DNA of 5,080 nucleotides from positions 1 to 5,080 of the forward strand of contig CAUBHZ010000166.1 of the NCBI GenBank assembly GCA_958435885.1. Direction: 5' to 3'. The notes under the pieces are model-generated. The model worked only from the letters and a program-made list of their open reading frames with translations, did not search any database and had not been told where the DNA came from. This DNA comes from an uncultured Intestinimonas sp. Lineage in GTDB: Bacteria > Bacillota_A > Clostridia > Oscillospirales > Oscillospiraceae. Position numbers and translations under genes: made by a program. Shown one piece after another: positions 1 through 5,027 of the stretch; the stretch's first letter is position 1, and every line of letters starts with the position of its first letter.

Positions 1-128
1 AGGTCCCGCCGGATGGAGTGGTGGTCCTGCTCCCGGTCCCAGGGGCAGCCCCCCGGCGCACGCAGGATGCGGACGATCTCCATCAGGTCGGTTACATCAT
101 AGCTGGGTTTCTGTTCAAAATCTATCAT
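1..128 (-). CDS. mazG: MazG-family nucleoside triphosphate pyrophosphohydrolase, N-terminal fragment (cut by window edge)
   Basis: Reading leftward from an ATG at 128-126 gives 42 codons before the window ends, starting MIDFEQKPSYDVTDLMEIV and continuing to an RAPGGCPWDREQ motif (residues 24-34), then HHSIRRD. The CPWD-x-EQ-T/D-H-x-S motif close to the N-terminus is the hallmark of MazG, an all-alpha enzyme that hydrolyses (d)NTPs to NMP plus pyrophosphate. The metal-binding EExxE helix would lie beyond the edge and cannot be checked. A strong ribosome site, AAGGGGGAG (141-133), sits 4 bases upstream, supporting this start. The gene begins 46 bases after the flippase stop, with no terminator between them, so it is probably the operon's last visible gene. 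Bacillus YabN carries a tetrapyrrole-methylase domain before MazG; here MazG starts directly. Identification is confident, but the full domain content is unknown. Confidence 0.9.
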   Translation of the reverse strand, partial: MIDFEQKPSYDVTDLMEIVRILRAPGGCPWDREQDHHSIRRD

Positions 129-132
129 ATTT

Positions 133-141
133 CTCCCCCTT
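133..141 (-). promoter_or_regulatory. Ribosome binding site of mazG
   Basis: The minus strand reads AAGGGGGAG, followed by AAAT and the ATG at 128. This purine-rich Shine-Dalgarno sequence fixes the start of the partial mazG gene, which is too short to stand out on length alone. Confidence 0.75.
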
Positions 142-174
142 CTGCAAGTTCTTTTTTCCCTTCTCCTGTTCTTC

Positions 175-1803
175 TCAGAGTCGGAGGAGCTTGGCGATCT
201 TGTCGCCCTTGGGCATGAGGGACAGATCCTCCCTGGAAATGGCCTTCAGAGCCACCACCAGCACCGCGTACACCACCACACCCACGCAGATGGAGCCCAT
301 GGTGGACAGGGTGTTGCCCAAGAAGCGGTTGAGCAGGCCGTAGCCCGCCCACACGGCGATGCCCATGACGCCGGCGGCCACCATGGGCTTGGCAAAGACC
401 CGGGTGTACTCCGGGGGAGAGGGGATGACCCGCTTGATGAGCAGCAGCTCCAGCACGGCCACGATGACGTAGCACACCAGCGTGCCCACGGCGGCGCCCA
501 CGGCGCCCACCTGGCGGACCATGAAGTTGTTGACGATGAGCTTGGCGGCGCAGCCGGCGATCATGATGAAGATGGGCAGGTTCACAAAGCCGCTGGCCTG
601 GAGCACCGAGTTGCACACCAGCATAACGCACACGAAGATGGAGGCGATGCCCAGGATCATCATGGAGGGGTCGGAGATGGTGTGGTCGGACTCAGAATAG
701 AGCAGGTACATGATGGGGGAGGAGAGCACGGTGAGGCCGATGCCAGCGGGGAGGGCCAGCAGCATGCCCACCCGCATGGAGGACTCGGCGATCCGCCCGG
801 CGCCCTGGTAGTCCCTCCTGGCCCGGCAGGCCGAGATGGCGGGGATGACGCTGGCGGTGATGGCCACCATGAAGGAGGAGGGCAGGTTGTAGATGGTGAT
901 GGCCTTCTGATAGGCGCCGTAGGCGGCCACCACGGGGTCCACCACATCGGGATCGATGAGCTTCTGGGCCTCATACCACTGGGCGGGCTGGGCGTTCATC
1001 ACGTCCCGGAGGATGTTCTGGACCTGGGCGGTGTCCAGCCAGGAGGTGATGGGGGTCACCGAGGCGCACAGGGTGATGGGCACGGCGATGACCAGCAGCC
1101 GCTTGAGGATGGTACCGGGTGCCTCGGGCACATCGGTGGGATGGCCGGGCTCGCCGCGCCGGCGCATGACGTGCTCCACGATGAGGTAGATGAGGCAGAT
1201 GCCGGCGCCGCAGGTGACGCCGAAGATGGCCCCGGCGGCGGCGTCCGAAGAGGAGGCGCCCGCCTTCACCAGCAGCCAGGCCAGGGCCAGGCCGATGACC
1301 AGCTTGCCCAGGGCCTCGATGATCTGGGACACCGCCGTGGGCACCATGTTGGCATGGCCCTGGGCGTAGCCCCGGAAGGTGGAGAGAACGCAGACGAAGA
1401 AGCAGGCCGGGGCGATGGCCCGCACCGCCTGGACGGCGGCGCCGTCGCCCTGGAGGTCGGCCAGGGGCTGGGCCAGGGCGAACATGACCAGGAAGCTGAT
1501 GGTGCCCAGGATGAAGAAGGTCACCAGGGCCACATTGAAGATGCGGTGGACCTGGTTGCGCCTGCCCAGGGTGTTGGCCTCGGAGATGCTCTTGGAGAGG
1601 GCCACCGGCAGTCCGGCGGTGGAGATCATCAGCAGCAGGTTGTAGATGACGTAGGCGTTGTTGAAGTGGCCAAAACCCTCGTCGTCCAGGATGTTCCCCA
1701 GGGGGATCTTGTAGAGGGCGCCGATGAGCTTGACGATGGCGATGCCGGCAGCCAGGATGGCGGCGCCGCCGAAGAAGGTGCTTTTCTTTTCACGATTACC
1801 CAA
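175..1803 (-). CDS. SpoVB/YabM-like polysaccharide flippase (MOP/MATE superfamily)
   Basis: This 542-residue polytopic membrane protein probably translocates an undecaprenyl-linked cell-wall, spore-cortex or polysaccharide precursor across the cytoplasmic membrane. It opens with KKSTFFGGAAILAAG and then KLIGALYKIPLGNIL (residues 6-39), the typical first helix of the SpoVB/YabM/YtgP (MurJ-like) branch. STAGLPVALSKSISE (61-75) and FRGYAQGHANMVPTAVSQI (143-161) are further family signatures. Hydrophobic segments continue to about residue 520, consistent with the usual 12-14 helices. A polar loop (about 258-297) separates the two halves. The C-terminus is short and basic. The start codon is TTG (1803-1801): no in-frame ATG lies between the upstream stop and residue 58, and a GAAAGG site lies 12 bases upstream. 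It sits between the amidohydrolase (52-base gap) and mazG (46-base gap), as yabM-yabN do in Bacillus. The family is clear. The exact substrate, and the choice among SpoVB, YabM and MurJ roles, is not. Confidence 0.9.
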   Translation of the reverse strand: MGNREKKSTFFGGAAILAAGIAIVKLIGALYKIPLGNILDDEGFGHFNNAYVIYNLLLMISTAGLPVALSKSISEANTLGRRNQVHRIFNVALVTFFILGTISFLVMFALAQPLADLQGDGAAVQAVRAIAPACFFVCVLSTFRGYAQGHANMVPTAVSQIIEALGKLVIGLALAWLLVKAGASSSDAAAGAIFGVTCGAGICLIYLIVEHVMRRRGEPGHPTDVPEAPGTILKRLLVIAVPITLCASVTPITSWLDTAQVQNILRDVMNAQPAQWYEAQKLIDPDVVDPVVAAYGAYQKAITIYNLPSSFMVAITASVIPAISACRARRDYQGAGRIAESSMRVGMLLALPAGIGLTVLSSPIMYLLYSESDHTISDPSMMILGIASIFVCVMLVCNSVLQASGFVNLPIFIMIAGCAAKLIVNNFMVRQVGAVGAAVGTLVCYVIVAVLELLLIKRVIPSPPEYTRVFAKPMVAAGVMGIAVWAGYGLLNRFLGNTLSTMGSICVGVVVYAVLVVALKAISREDLSLMPKGDKIAKLLRL

Positions 1804-1815
1804 TGGGTCGCACAG

Positions 1816-1821
1816 CCTTTC
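1816..1821 (-). promoter_or_regulatory. Ribosome binding site supporting a TTG start for the flippase
   Basis: The minus strand reads GAAAGG, 12 bases before the TTG at 1803. A CTG in the same frame lies directly against this site and is too close to be used. An in-frame TAG upstream (about 1831-1833) excludes longer N-termini. The spacing is somewhat long, so this is a moderate site that may keep translation modest. Confidence 0.5.
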
Positions 1822-1855
1822 GCAATGAGTCTATGGACAGGAGACAGGATGGAGT

Positions 1856-3157
1856 TTACCGGCCGAAGAGGAGGGGCAGGGCGTAGCCGGCCACCTCTTT
1901 CTTCACCTTTTCGATGTCGATGGTGAGGAACTCCCCGTTTTTGTATATGACCTTGCCCCGGGCCATATTCATGACCACGTTGGAGCCGTGGGCGGCGTAG
2001 GCCAGGTTGTTGGCGGCGTCGTGGCAGGGGATGAGGTTGAGGGCCTCGCTGTCCAGCAGGATGAGGTCGGCCTCATAGCCCTTCTCGATGCGGCCGGTCT
2101 TGCGGCCCAGGGCCTTGCCACCGTTGACGGTGGCCATCTCCAGGGCGTCCCAGGCGGTGAGGGCCAGGGGGTCGTGGCGGACGCCGTTCTGCAGAATGGC
2201 GGCCAGCTTCATGTCCCCGAAGAAGTCGGTGCAGTTGTTGGAGCTCACGCCGTCGGTGCCCAGGGCCACGTTGACCCCGGCCTTTTTGAGGTCCACCACC
2301 GGGGCCACGCCGGAGCCCAGCTTCAGGTTGGACATGGGGTTGTGGACGGCGGTGACGCCCTTCCGGGCCAGGATGGCCCAGTCCTCGGGGGTGGTCCACA
2401 CGCAGTGGGCGGCGATGGCCCGGACGTCGAAGACGCCGTGCTCGGCCAGGACGGCGGCGGGGGTCTTCCCGCCGTGGCGGGCCCGGCACTGCTCGTGCTC
2501 GGTCTGGGTCTCGGAGAGGTGGACGTGCATGCCCAGGCCGTGGTCGGCGGCATACCGGGCCATCCAGTCCCACAGCCCGGCGTGGGAGGTGTACTCCCCG
2601 TGGATGGAGGCGTCCACCTGGATGCGGCCGTCGTCCCGGCCATGCCACTTCTCGGTGAGCTCCCGCTGGACGATACAGTCGTGGTTCTTGTCCGGGTCGA
2701 AGGGCTCCTCGAACTGGACACCGCCGCAGGACACGTTGGCGCTGATGCCGGCGCTCTCCACCTCCCGGAGGACGGCGTCGGTGTGCATATACATGTCGGC
2801 GATGCAGGTGACGCCGGAGGCGATCATCTCGGCCAGGCCCAGAGCGGCGCAGGCCCGGATGGCCCGGTCGTCCCACTTGGCCTCCACCGGGAAGATGAAG
2901 TTGTGGAGCCAGTCCTGGAGGTTGTTGCCGTCGCCGTAGCCCCGCATGGCGGTCATGGGCACGTGGGTGTGGGCATTCACCAGGCCGGGCATGAGGATGC
3001 CCCCCTTGCCGTCGATGCACTTGCCCGTGAAGCCCTGGGGCCGCCGGGCGCCGAAGTCGGTGATCTTGTGGCCGTCCACCACCACATAGGCGTTGGGCAG
3101 CACGGTGTGGTCGGGGTCCATGAGGACGGCGGTGACGTTGTAGATCATGGTAGACAT
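1856..3157 (-). CDS. mtaD: MtaD/SsnA-type amidohydrolase: 5'-methylthioadenosine / S-adenosylhomocysteine deaminase
   Basis: This 433-residue cytosolic metal-dependent deaminase of the amidohydrolase superfamily is predicted to convert the 6-amino group of methylthioadenosine, S-adenosylhomocysteine or related adenosines to 6-oxo, releasing ammonia. Visible landmarks are MPGLVNAHTHVPMTAMRG (56-73) with metal-binding His63 and His65; AEMIASGVTCIADMY (109-123) with Glu110 in the usual ribose-contacting position; HVHLSE (211-216) with metal-ligand His213 and catalytic Glu216; AAHCVW (249-254) with His251; HNPMSNLKLGSG (272-283); and LGTDGVSSNN (299-308) with metal-ligand Asp302. Length is normal and all catalytic residues are present. 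The ATG at 3157 follows AAAGGAG by 11 bases; a second ATG at codon 4 is a poorer fit. It lies 31 bases after the purine nucleoside phosphorylase stop and is presumably cotranscribed. An Arg that in TM0936 helps hold the SAH carboxylate appears to be Cys144 here, so MTA, adenosine or 5'-deoxyadenosine may be preferred over SAH. Other SsnA-like or guanine-deaminase-like activities are less likely. Confidence 0.88.
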   Translation of the reverse strand: MSTMIYNVTAVLMDPDHTVLPNAYVVVDGHKITDFGARRPQGFTGKCIDGKGGILMPGLVNAHTHVPMTAMRGYGDGNNLQDWLHNFIFPVEAKWDDRAIRACAALGLAEMIASGVTCIADMYMHTDAVLREVESAGISANVSCGGVQFEEPFDPDKNHDCIVQRELTEKWHGRDDGRIQVDASIHGEYTSHAGLWDWMARYAADHGLGMHVHLSETQTEHEQCRARHGGKTPAAVLAEHGVFDVRAIAAHCVWTTPEDWAILARKGVTAVHNPMSNLKLGSGVAPVVDLKKAGVNVALGTDGVSSNNCTDFFGDMKLAAILQNGVRHDPLALTAWDALEMATVNGGKALGRKTGRIEKGYEADLILLDSEALNLIPCHDAANNLAYAAHGSNVVMNMARGKVIYKNGEFLTIDIEKVKKEVAGYALPLLFGR

Positions 3158-3168
3158 GGAAAAGCGCG

Positions 3169-3175
3169 CTCCTTT
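3169..3175 (-). promoter_or_regulatory. Ribosome binding site of mtaD
   Basis: The minus strand reads AAAGGAG, 11 bases before the ATG at 3157, inside the 31-base gap after the phosphorylase gene. It favours the first of two nearby ATGs (codons 1 and 4). Confidence 0.7.
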
Positions 3176-3188
3176 CCGCCCGGGCCCA

Positions 3189-4013
3189 TCACAGCCGGCC
3201 CAGGCACTCCAGCACCAAGCGGGAGAATTTGTCCTTGCAGGCCTCGGCGGCGTCCAGCACCTCCTGCTCGGAGAGGGGCTGGTCCAGGATGCCGGCGGCC
3301 AGATTGCTCACCAGGGTGAAGCCCAGTACCTGCATGCCGCAGTGGCCGGCGGTGATGACCTCCGGGGCGGTGGACATGCCCACGGCGTCGGCCCCGGCGA
3401 TCCGGGCAAAGCGGACCTCCGCCGGGGTCTCGTACTGGGGACCGGGGAAGTACATGTAGACGCCCTCTTTGAGCTCGATGCCCAGGTCGGCGGCCGCCTT
3501 CCGGGCCAGCTCCTGAAGGGCGGGGGTGTAGAGGTGGGTGGAGTCGGGGAACCGGGGACCGAACTCGGGCAGGTTCTCCCCCCGGAGGGGGGACTCCATG
3601 AAGATCTTGATCTGGTCGGTGATGAGCATCAGGTCACCGGCCTTGAAGTCCAGGTTGACGCCGCCGGCGGCGTTGGTGACGATGAGGGTGTCGCAGCCCA
3701 GCAGCCGCAGCACCCGGACGGCATAGGCCACCTCCTCGTAGGAGTAGCCCTCGTAGTGGTGCATGCGGCCCTGCATGACGGCCACCTTCTGGCCCCGGAG
3801 GGTGCCGAAGACCAGCTGGCCCTTGTGGCCGGGGGCGGTGGACACCTTGAAGTGGGGGATCTCCCCGTAGGGGACACGGATGGGGTCCTCCACCACGTCG
3901 CCCAGGAAACCCAGGCCGGAGCCCAGGATCATGGCCACCTTGGGGACAAAGCCGCCCAGCCGGGCGCGGATGAAATCGGCGCTCTCCTGGTATTGAACGA
4001 AGGGAATGCTCAT
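3189..4013 (-). CDS. punA: Purine nucleoside phosphorylase, class I (trimeric, 6-oxopurine type)
   Basis: This 274-residue cytosolic enzyme cleaves purine (deoxy)nucleosides with phosphate to free base plus ribose-1-phosphate. Class I motifs appear in order: ILGSGLG (29-35) with phosphate-binding Ser32; PGHKG with His63; QGRMHHYEGY (81-90) with Arg83, His85 and Tyr87; TNAAGGVN (113-120); RFP near 154-156 after Phe151; GPQYETPAEVRF (191-202) with Glu195; GMSTAPEV (212-219) with Met213 and Ser214; and VSNLAAGILDQPL (235-247) with Asn237. Glu195 plus Asn237 is the arrangement known to select 6-oxopurines (inosine, guanosine). The position that is His in mammalian (His257) and Bacillus (LSHDEV) enzymes reads LSEQEV here, placing Glu249 where the ribose 5'-OH is contacted. 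Length is typical. The ATG is preceded by AAAGGAGGG with ideal spacing. It is the first gene of the leftward operon and lies immediately upstream of the adenosine-type deaminase. A methylthioinosine phosphorylase role is possible. Confidence 0.93.
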   Translation of the reverse strand: MSIPFVQYQESADFIRARLGGFVPKVAMILGSGLGFLGDVVEDPIRVPYGEIPHFKVSTAPGHKGQLVFGTLRGQKVAVMQGRMHHYEGYSYEEVAYAVRVLRLLGCDTLIVTNAAGGVNLDFKAGDLMLITDQIKIFMESPLRGENLPEFGPRFPDSTHLYTPALQELARKAAADLGIELKEGVYMYFPGPQYETPAEVRFARIAGADAVGMSTAPEVITAGHCGMQVLGFTLVSNLAAGILDQPLSEQEVLDAAEACKDKFSRLVLECLGRL

Positions 4014-4020
4014 ATGGTCG

Positions 4021-4029
4021 CCCTCCTTT
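4021..4029 (-). promoter_or_regulatory. Ribosome binding site of the purine nucleoside phosphorylase
   Basis: The minus strand reads AAAGGAGGG, a near-perfect anti-16S match, 7 bases before the ATG at 4013. It is the strongest Shine-Dalgarno site in the leftward operon. Confidence 0.85.
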
Positions 4030-4058
4030 GTGAGATTGGGTCGTCTTGACGTACACGC

Positions 4059-4087
4059 ATTTTACACCAGCTGTGGAAAAAAAGCAA
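4059..4087 (-). promoter_or_regulatory. Predicted sigma-A-type promoter of the leftward operon
   Basis: On the minus strand, TTGCTT (4087-4082) and TAAAAT (4064-4059) are separated by exactly 17 bases, including a run of T. The -10 matches TATAAT at five of six positions; the -35 keeps only TTG. Transcription would start near 4052, giving a leader of about 39 bases before the phosphorylase ATG. This is a sequence prediction only. Confidence 0.55.
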
Positions 4088-4126
4088 GAAAAGCCGGCAT
4101 TTTGCGGACCAAAAGCCCCACGGGAC

Positions 4127-4147
4127 AGGGACTTGGCGAAAGTTCCC
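4127..4147. promoter_or_regulatory. Imperfect inverted repeat between the divergent promoters (possible operator)
   Basis: AGGGACTT (4127-4134) and AAGTTCCC (4140-4147) form an imperfect dyad with a 5-base centre; one arm has an extra T. It ends one base before the -35 hexamer of the rightward promoter, where a repressor or activator could bind. The dyad is short and could be chance, and no known operator consensus is recognised. Confidence 0.2.
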
Positions 4148-4148
4148 C

Positions 4149-4177
4149 TTGTCAGCGGCCCGGTCCTGTCATATAAT
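4149..4177 (+). promoter_or_regulatory. Near-consensus sigma-A-type promoter of the sulfite reductase-like gene
   Basis: TTGTCA (4149-4154, five of six to TTGACA) and a perfect TATAAT (4172-4177) are separated by 17 bases. Transcription would start near 4184, leaving a 40-base leader that holds the ribosome site. The match predicts strong basal expression unless a regulator intervenes. It also rules out the longer in-frame TTG start at 4149, which lies in the -35 box. Confidence 0.8.
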
Positions 4178-4209
4178 GTATGTCCGCAAGGCACGTCCAC
4201 AATATTTTT

Positions 4210-4215
4210 GGGAGG
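4210..4215 (+). promoter_or_regulatory. Ribosome binding site of the sulfite reductase-like gene
   Basis: GGGAGG lies 8 bases before the ATG at 4224. It identifies that ATG, rather than the upstream in-frame TTG at 4149, as the start. Confidence 0.8.
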
Positions 4216-4223
4216 CAGATCAT

Positions 4224-4988
4224 ATGGCACTGACACAGGCAGACATCGCCCGGGTGAAGGCTCTGGGCTTTCTGCGCAACCGCGGCACCGAGCTTTTCTC
4301 CGGCCGCATCGTCCCCAACGGCACCGTCTTTTCCGCATGGGAGCTCATCGCCACCGCGGAGATCGCGGCCCGCTTCGGCAACGGCAAGGTCATCCCCACC
4401 GTCCGCATGACCCTGGAGCTGCCCGGCATCCCCTATGAGCGCATCGACGAGGCCATCGAGTTCGCCGCCACCCGGGGCCTGCGCTTCGGCGGCACCGGCG
4501 CCAAGATCCGCCCGGTGATCTCCTGCAAGGGCACCACCTGCGTCTTCGGCATGTACGACACCCAGGCCATGTGCCGCGCCATCCACGAGCAGTACTACCT
4601 GGGCTGGGACAAGGTCTCCCTCCCCCACAAGTTCAAGATCGCCGTGGGCGGCTGCCCCAACAGCTGCGTCAAGCCCAGCCTCAACGACTTCGGCATCGAG
4701 GGCCGCCGCACTCCCGACGGCGTACGCTTCCAGATCTATGTGGGCGGCACCTGGGGCCGCACCACCCGCATGGGCTCCGCCTTCCCCCGCCTGGTGGAGA
4801 AGGATGAGATCTTCCCCCTCATGGAGAAGACCATGCTCTGGTTCCGGGCCAACGCCTACCAGAGAGAGCGCCTGGGCGCCGCCATCGACCGCATCGGCGA
4901 GGACGCCCTTTTTGCCGCCCTGGAGAGCAATGACCTCCTGGACCGCAAGGACGAGATCCTCTCCGCTCCCCTCCTCCAGAAACCCTAA
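4224..4988 (+). CDS. Small stand-alone sulfite/nitrite reductase-like siroheme and 4Fe-4S protein
   Basis: This 254-residue predicted cytosolic protein has the one-unit nitrite/sulfite reductase fold. Residues about 20-85 look like the ferredoxin-like half (VIPTVRMTLELPGI at 56-69). Residues about 92-230 form the siroheme/4Fe-4S half, with SCKGTTCVFG (100-109) supplying Cys101 and Cys106, LPHKFKIAVGGCPNSCVKP (133-151) supplying Lys136, Lys138, Cys144 and Cys148, then DFGIEG and YVGGTWGRTTRMG (172-184). All four cluster cysteines are present. The first pair is spaced CX4C, against CX5C in E. coli CysI. There is no added CxxCxxC ferredoxin domain and no flavin domain, so electrons must come from a separate donor. 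Its size is about half that of CysI and like the small assimilatory-type reductases of anaerobes. It is transcribed alone, divergently from the purine operon, from its own promoter. Substrate (sulfite, nitrite or another) is undetermined. The start is set by the promoter and GGGAGG site. Confidence 0.85.
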   Translation: MALTQADIARVKALGFLRNRGTELFSGRIVPNGTVFSAWELIATAEIAARFGNGKVIPTVRMTLELPGIPYERIDEAIEFAATRGLRFGGTGAKIRPVISCKGTTCVFGMYDTQAMCRAIHEQYYLGWDKVSLPHKFKIAVGGCPNSCVKPSLNDFGIEGRRTPDGVRFQIYVGGTWGRTTRMGSAFPRLVEKDEIFPLMEKTMLWFRANAYQRERLGAAIDRIGEDALFAALESNDLLDRKDEILSAPLLQKP

Positions 4989-5015
4989 GTCCTTTTCTTG
5001 TTCGTCCTTTTCTTG
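4989..5015 (+). repeat. Direct repeat: two copies of a 12-base unit
   Basis: GTCCTTTTCTTG occurs at 4989-5000 and again at 5004-5015, separated by TTC, giving a 15-base period directly after the reductase stop codon. The composition changes abruptly from GC-rich coding DNA to pyrimidine-rich DNA. Both copies can pair with the inverted copy at 5017-5027. Confidence 0.85.
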
Positions 5016-5027
5016 AAAGAAAAGGAC
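5004..5027. repeat. 11-base perfect inverted repeat (hairpin), possibly a 3' end or terminator structure
   Basis: GTCCTTTTCTT (5004-5014) is perfectly complementary to AAGAAAAGGAC (5017-5027). The 2-base centre means the real loop would be about four bases (TGAA) with a 10-bp stem. The same right arm could instead pair with the first direct-repeat copy (4989-4999). No T-run follows on either strand, so it is not a textbook intrinsic terminator, although it sits where the reductase transcript should end. Confidence 0.75.

Noticed and set aside
682..1926. Long rightward open frame opposite the flippase gene
   Set aside because: Its product is a low-complexity Gly/Asp/His/Val-rich string typical of the antisense frame of a GC-rich gene. 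It has no domain motif, and the leftward frame is a clear membrane protein.
1988..3319. Rightward 443-residue open frame opposite the mtaD-like gene
   Set aside because: It is a compositional shadow (repetitive V/G/D/H) of the deaminase gene, whose catalytic motifs are all intact on the other strand.
3147..4049. Rightward open frame opposite the phosphorylase gene
   Set aside because: It is low in complexity and overlaps the complete class I phosphorylase. No supporting ribosome site or motif was seen.
4149..4223. N-terminal extension of the reductase beginning at the TTG at 4149
   Set aside because: That codon overlaps the -35 hexamer and lies before the predicted transcription start. The ATG at 4224 has a well-placed GGGAGG.
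4184..4223. Riboswitch or other structured leader before the reductase gene
   Set aside because: The leader is only about 40 bases, with no aptamer-like motif and only a weak AATATT palindrome.
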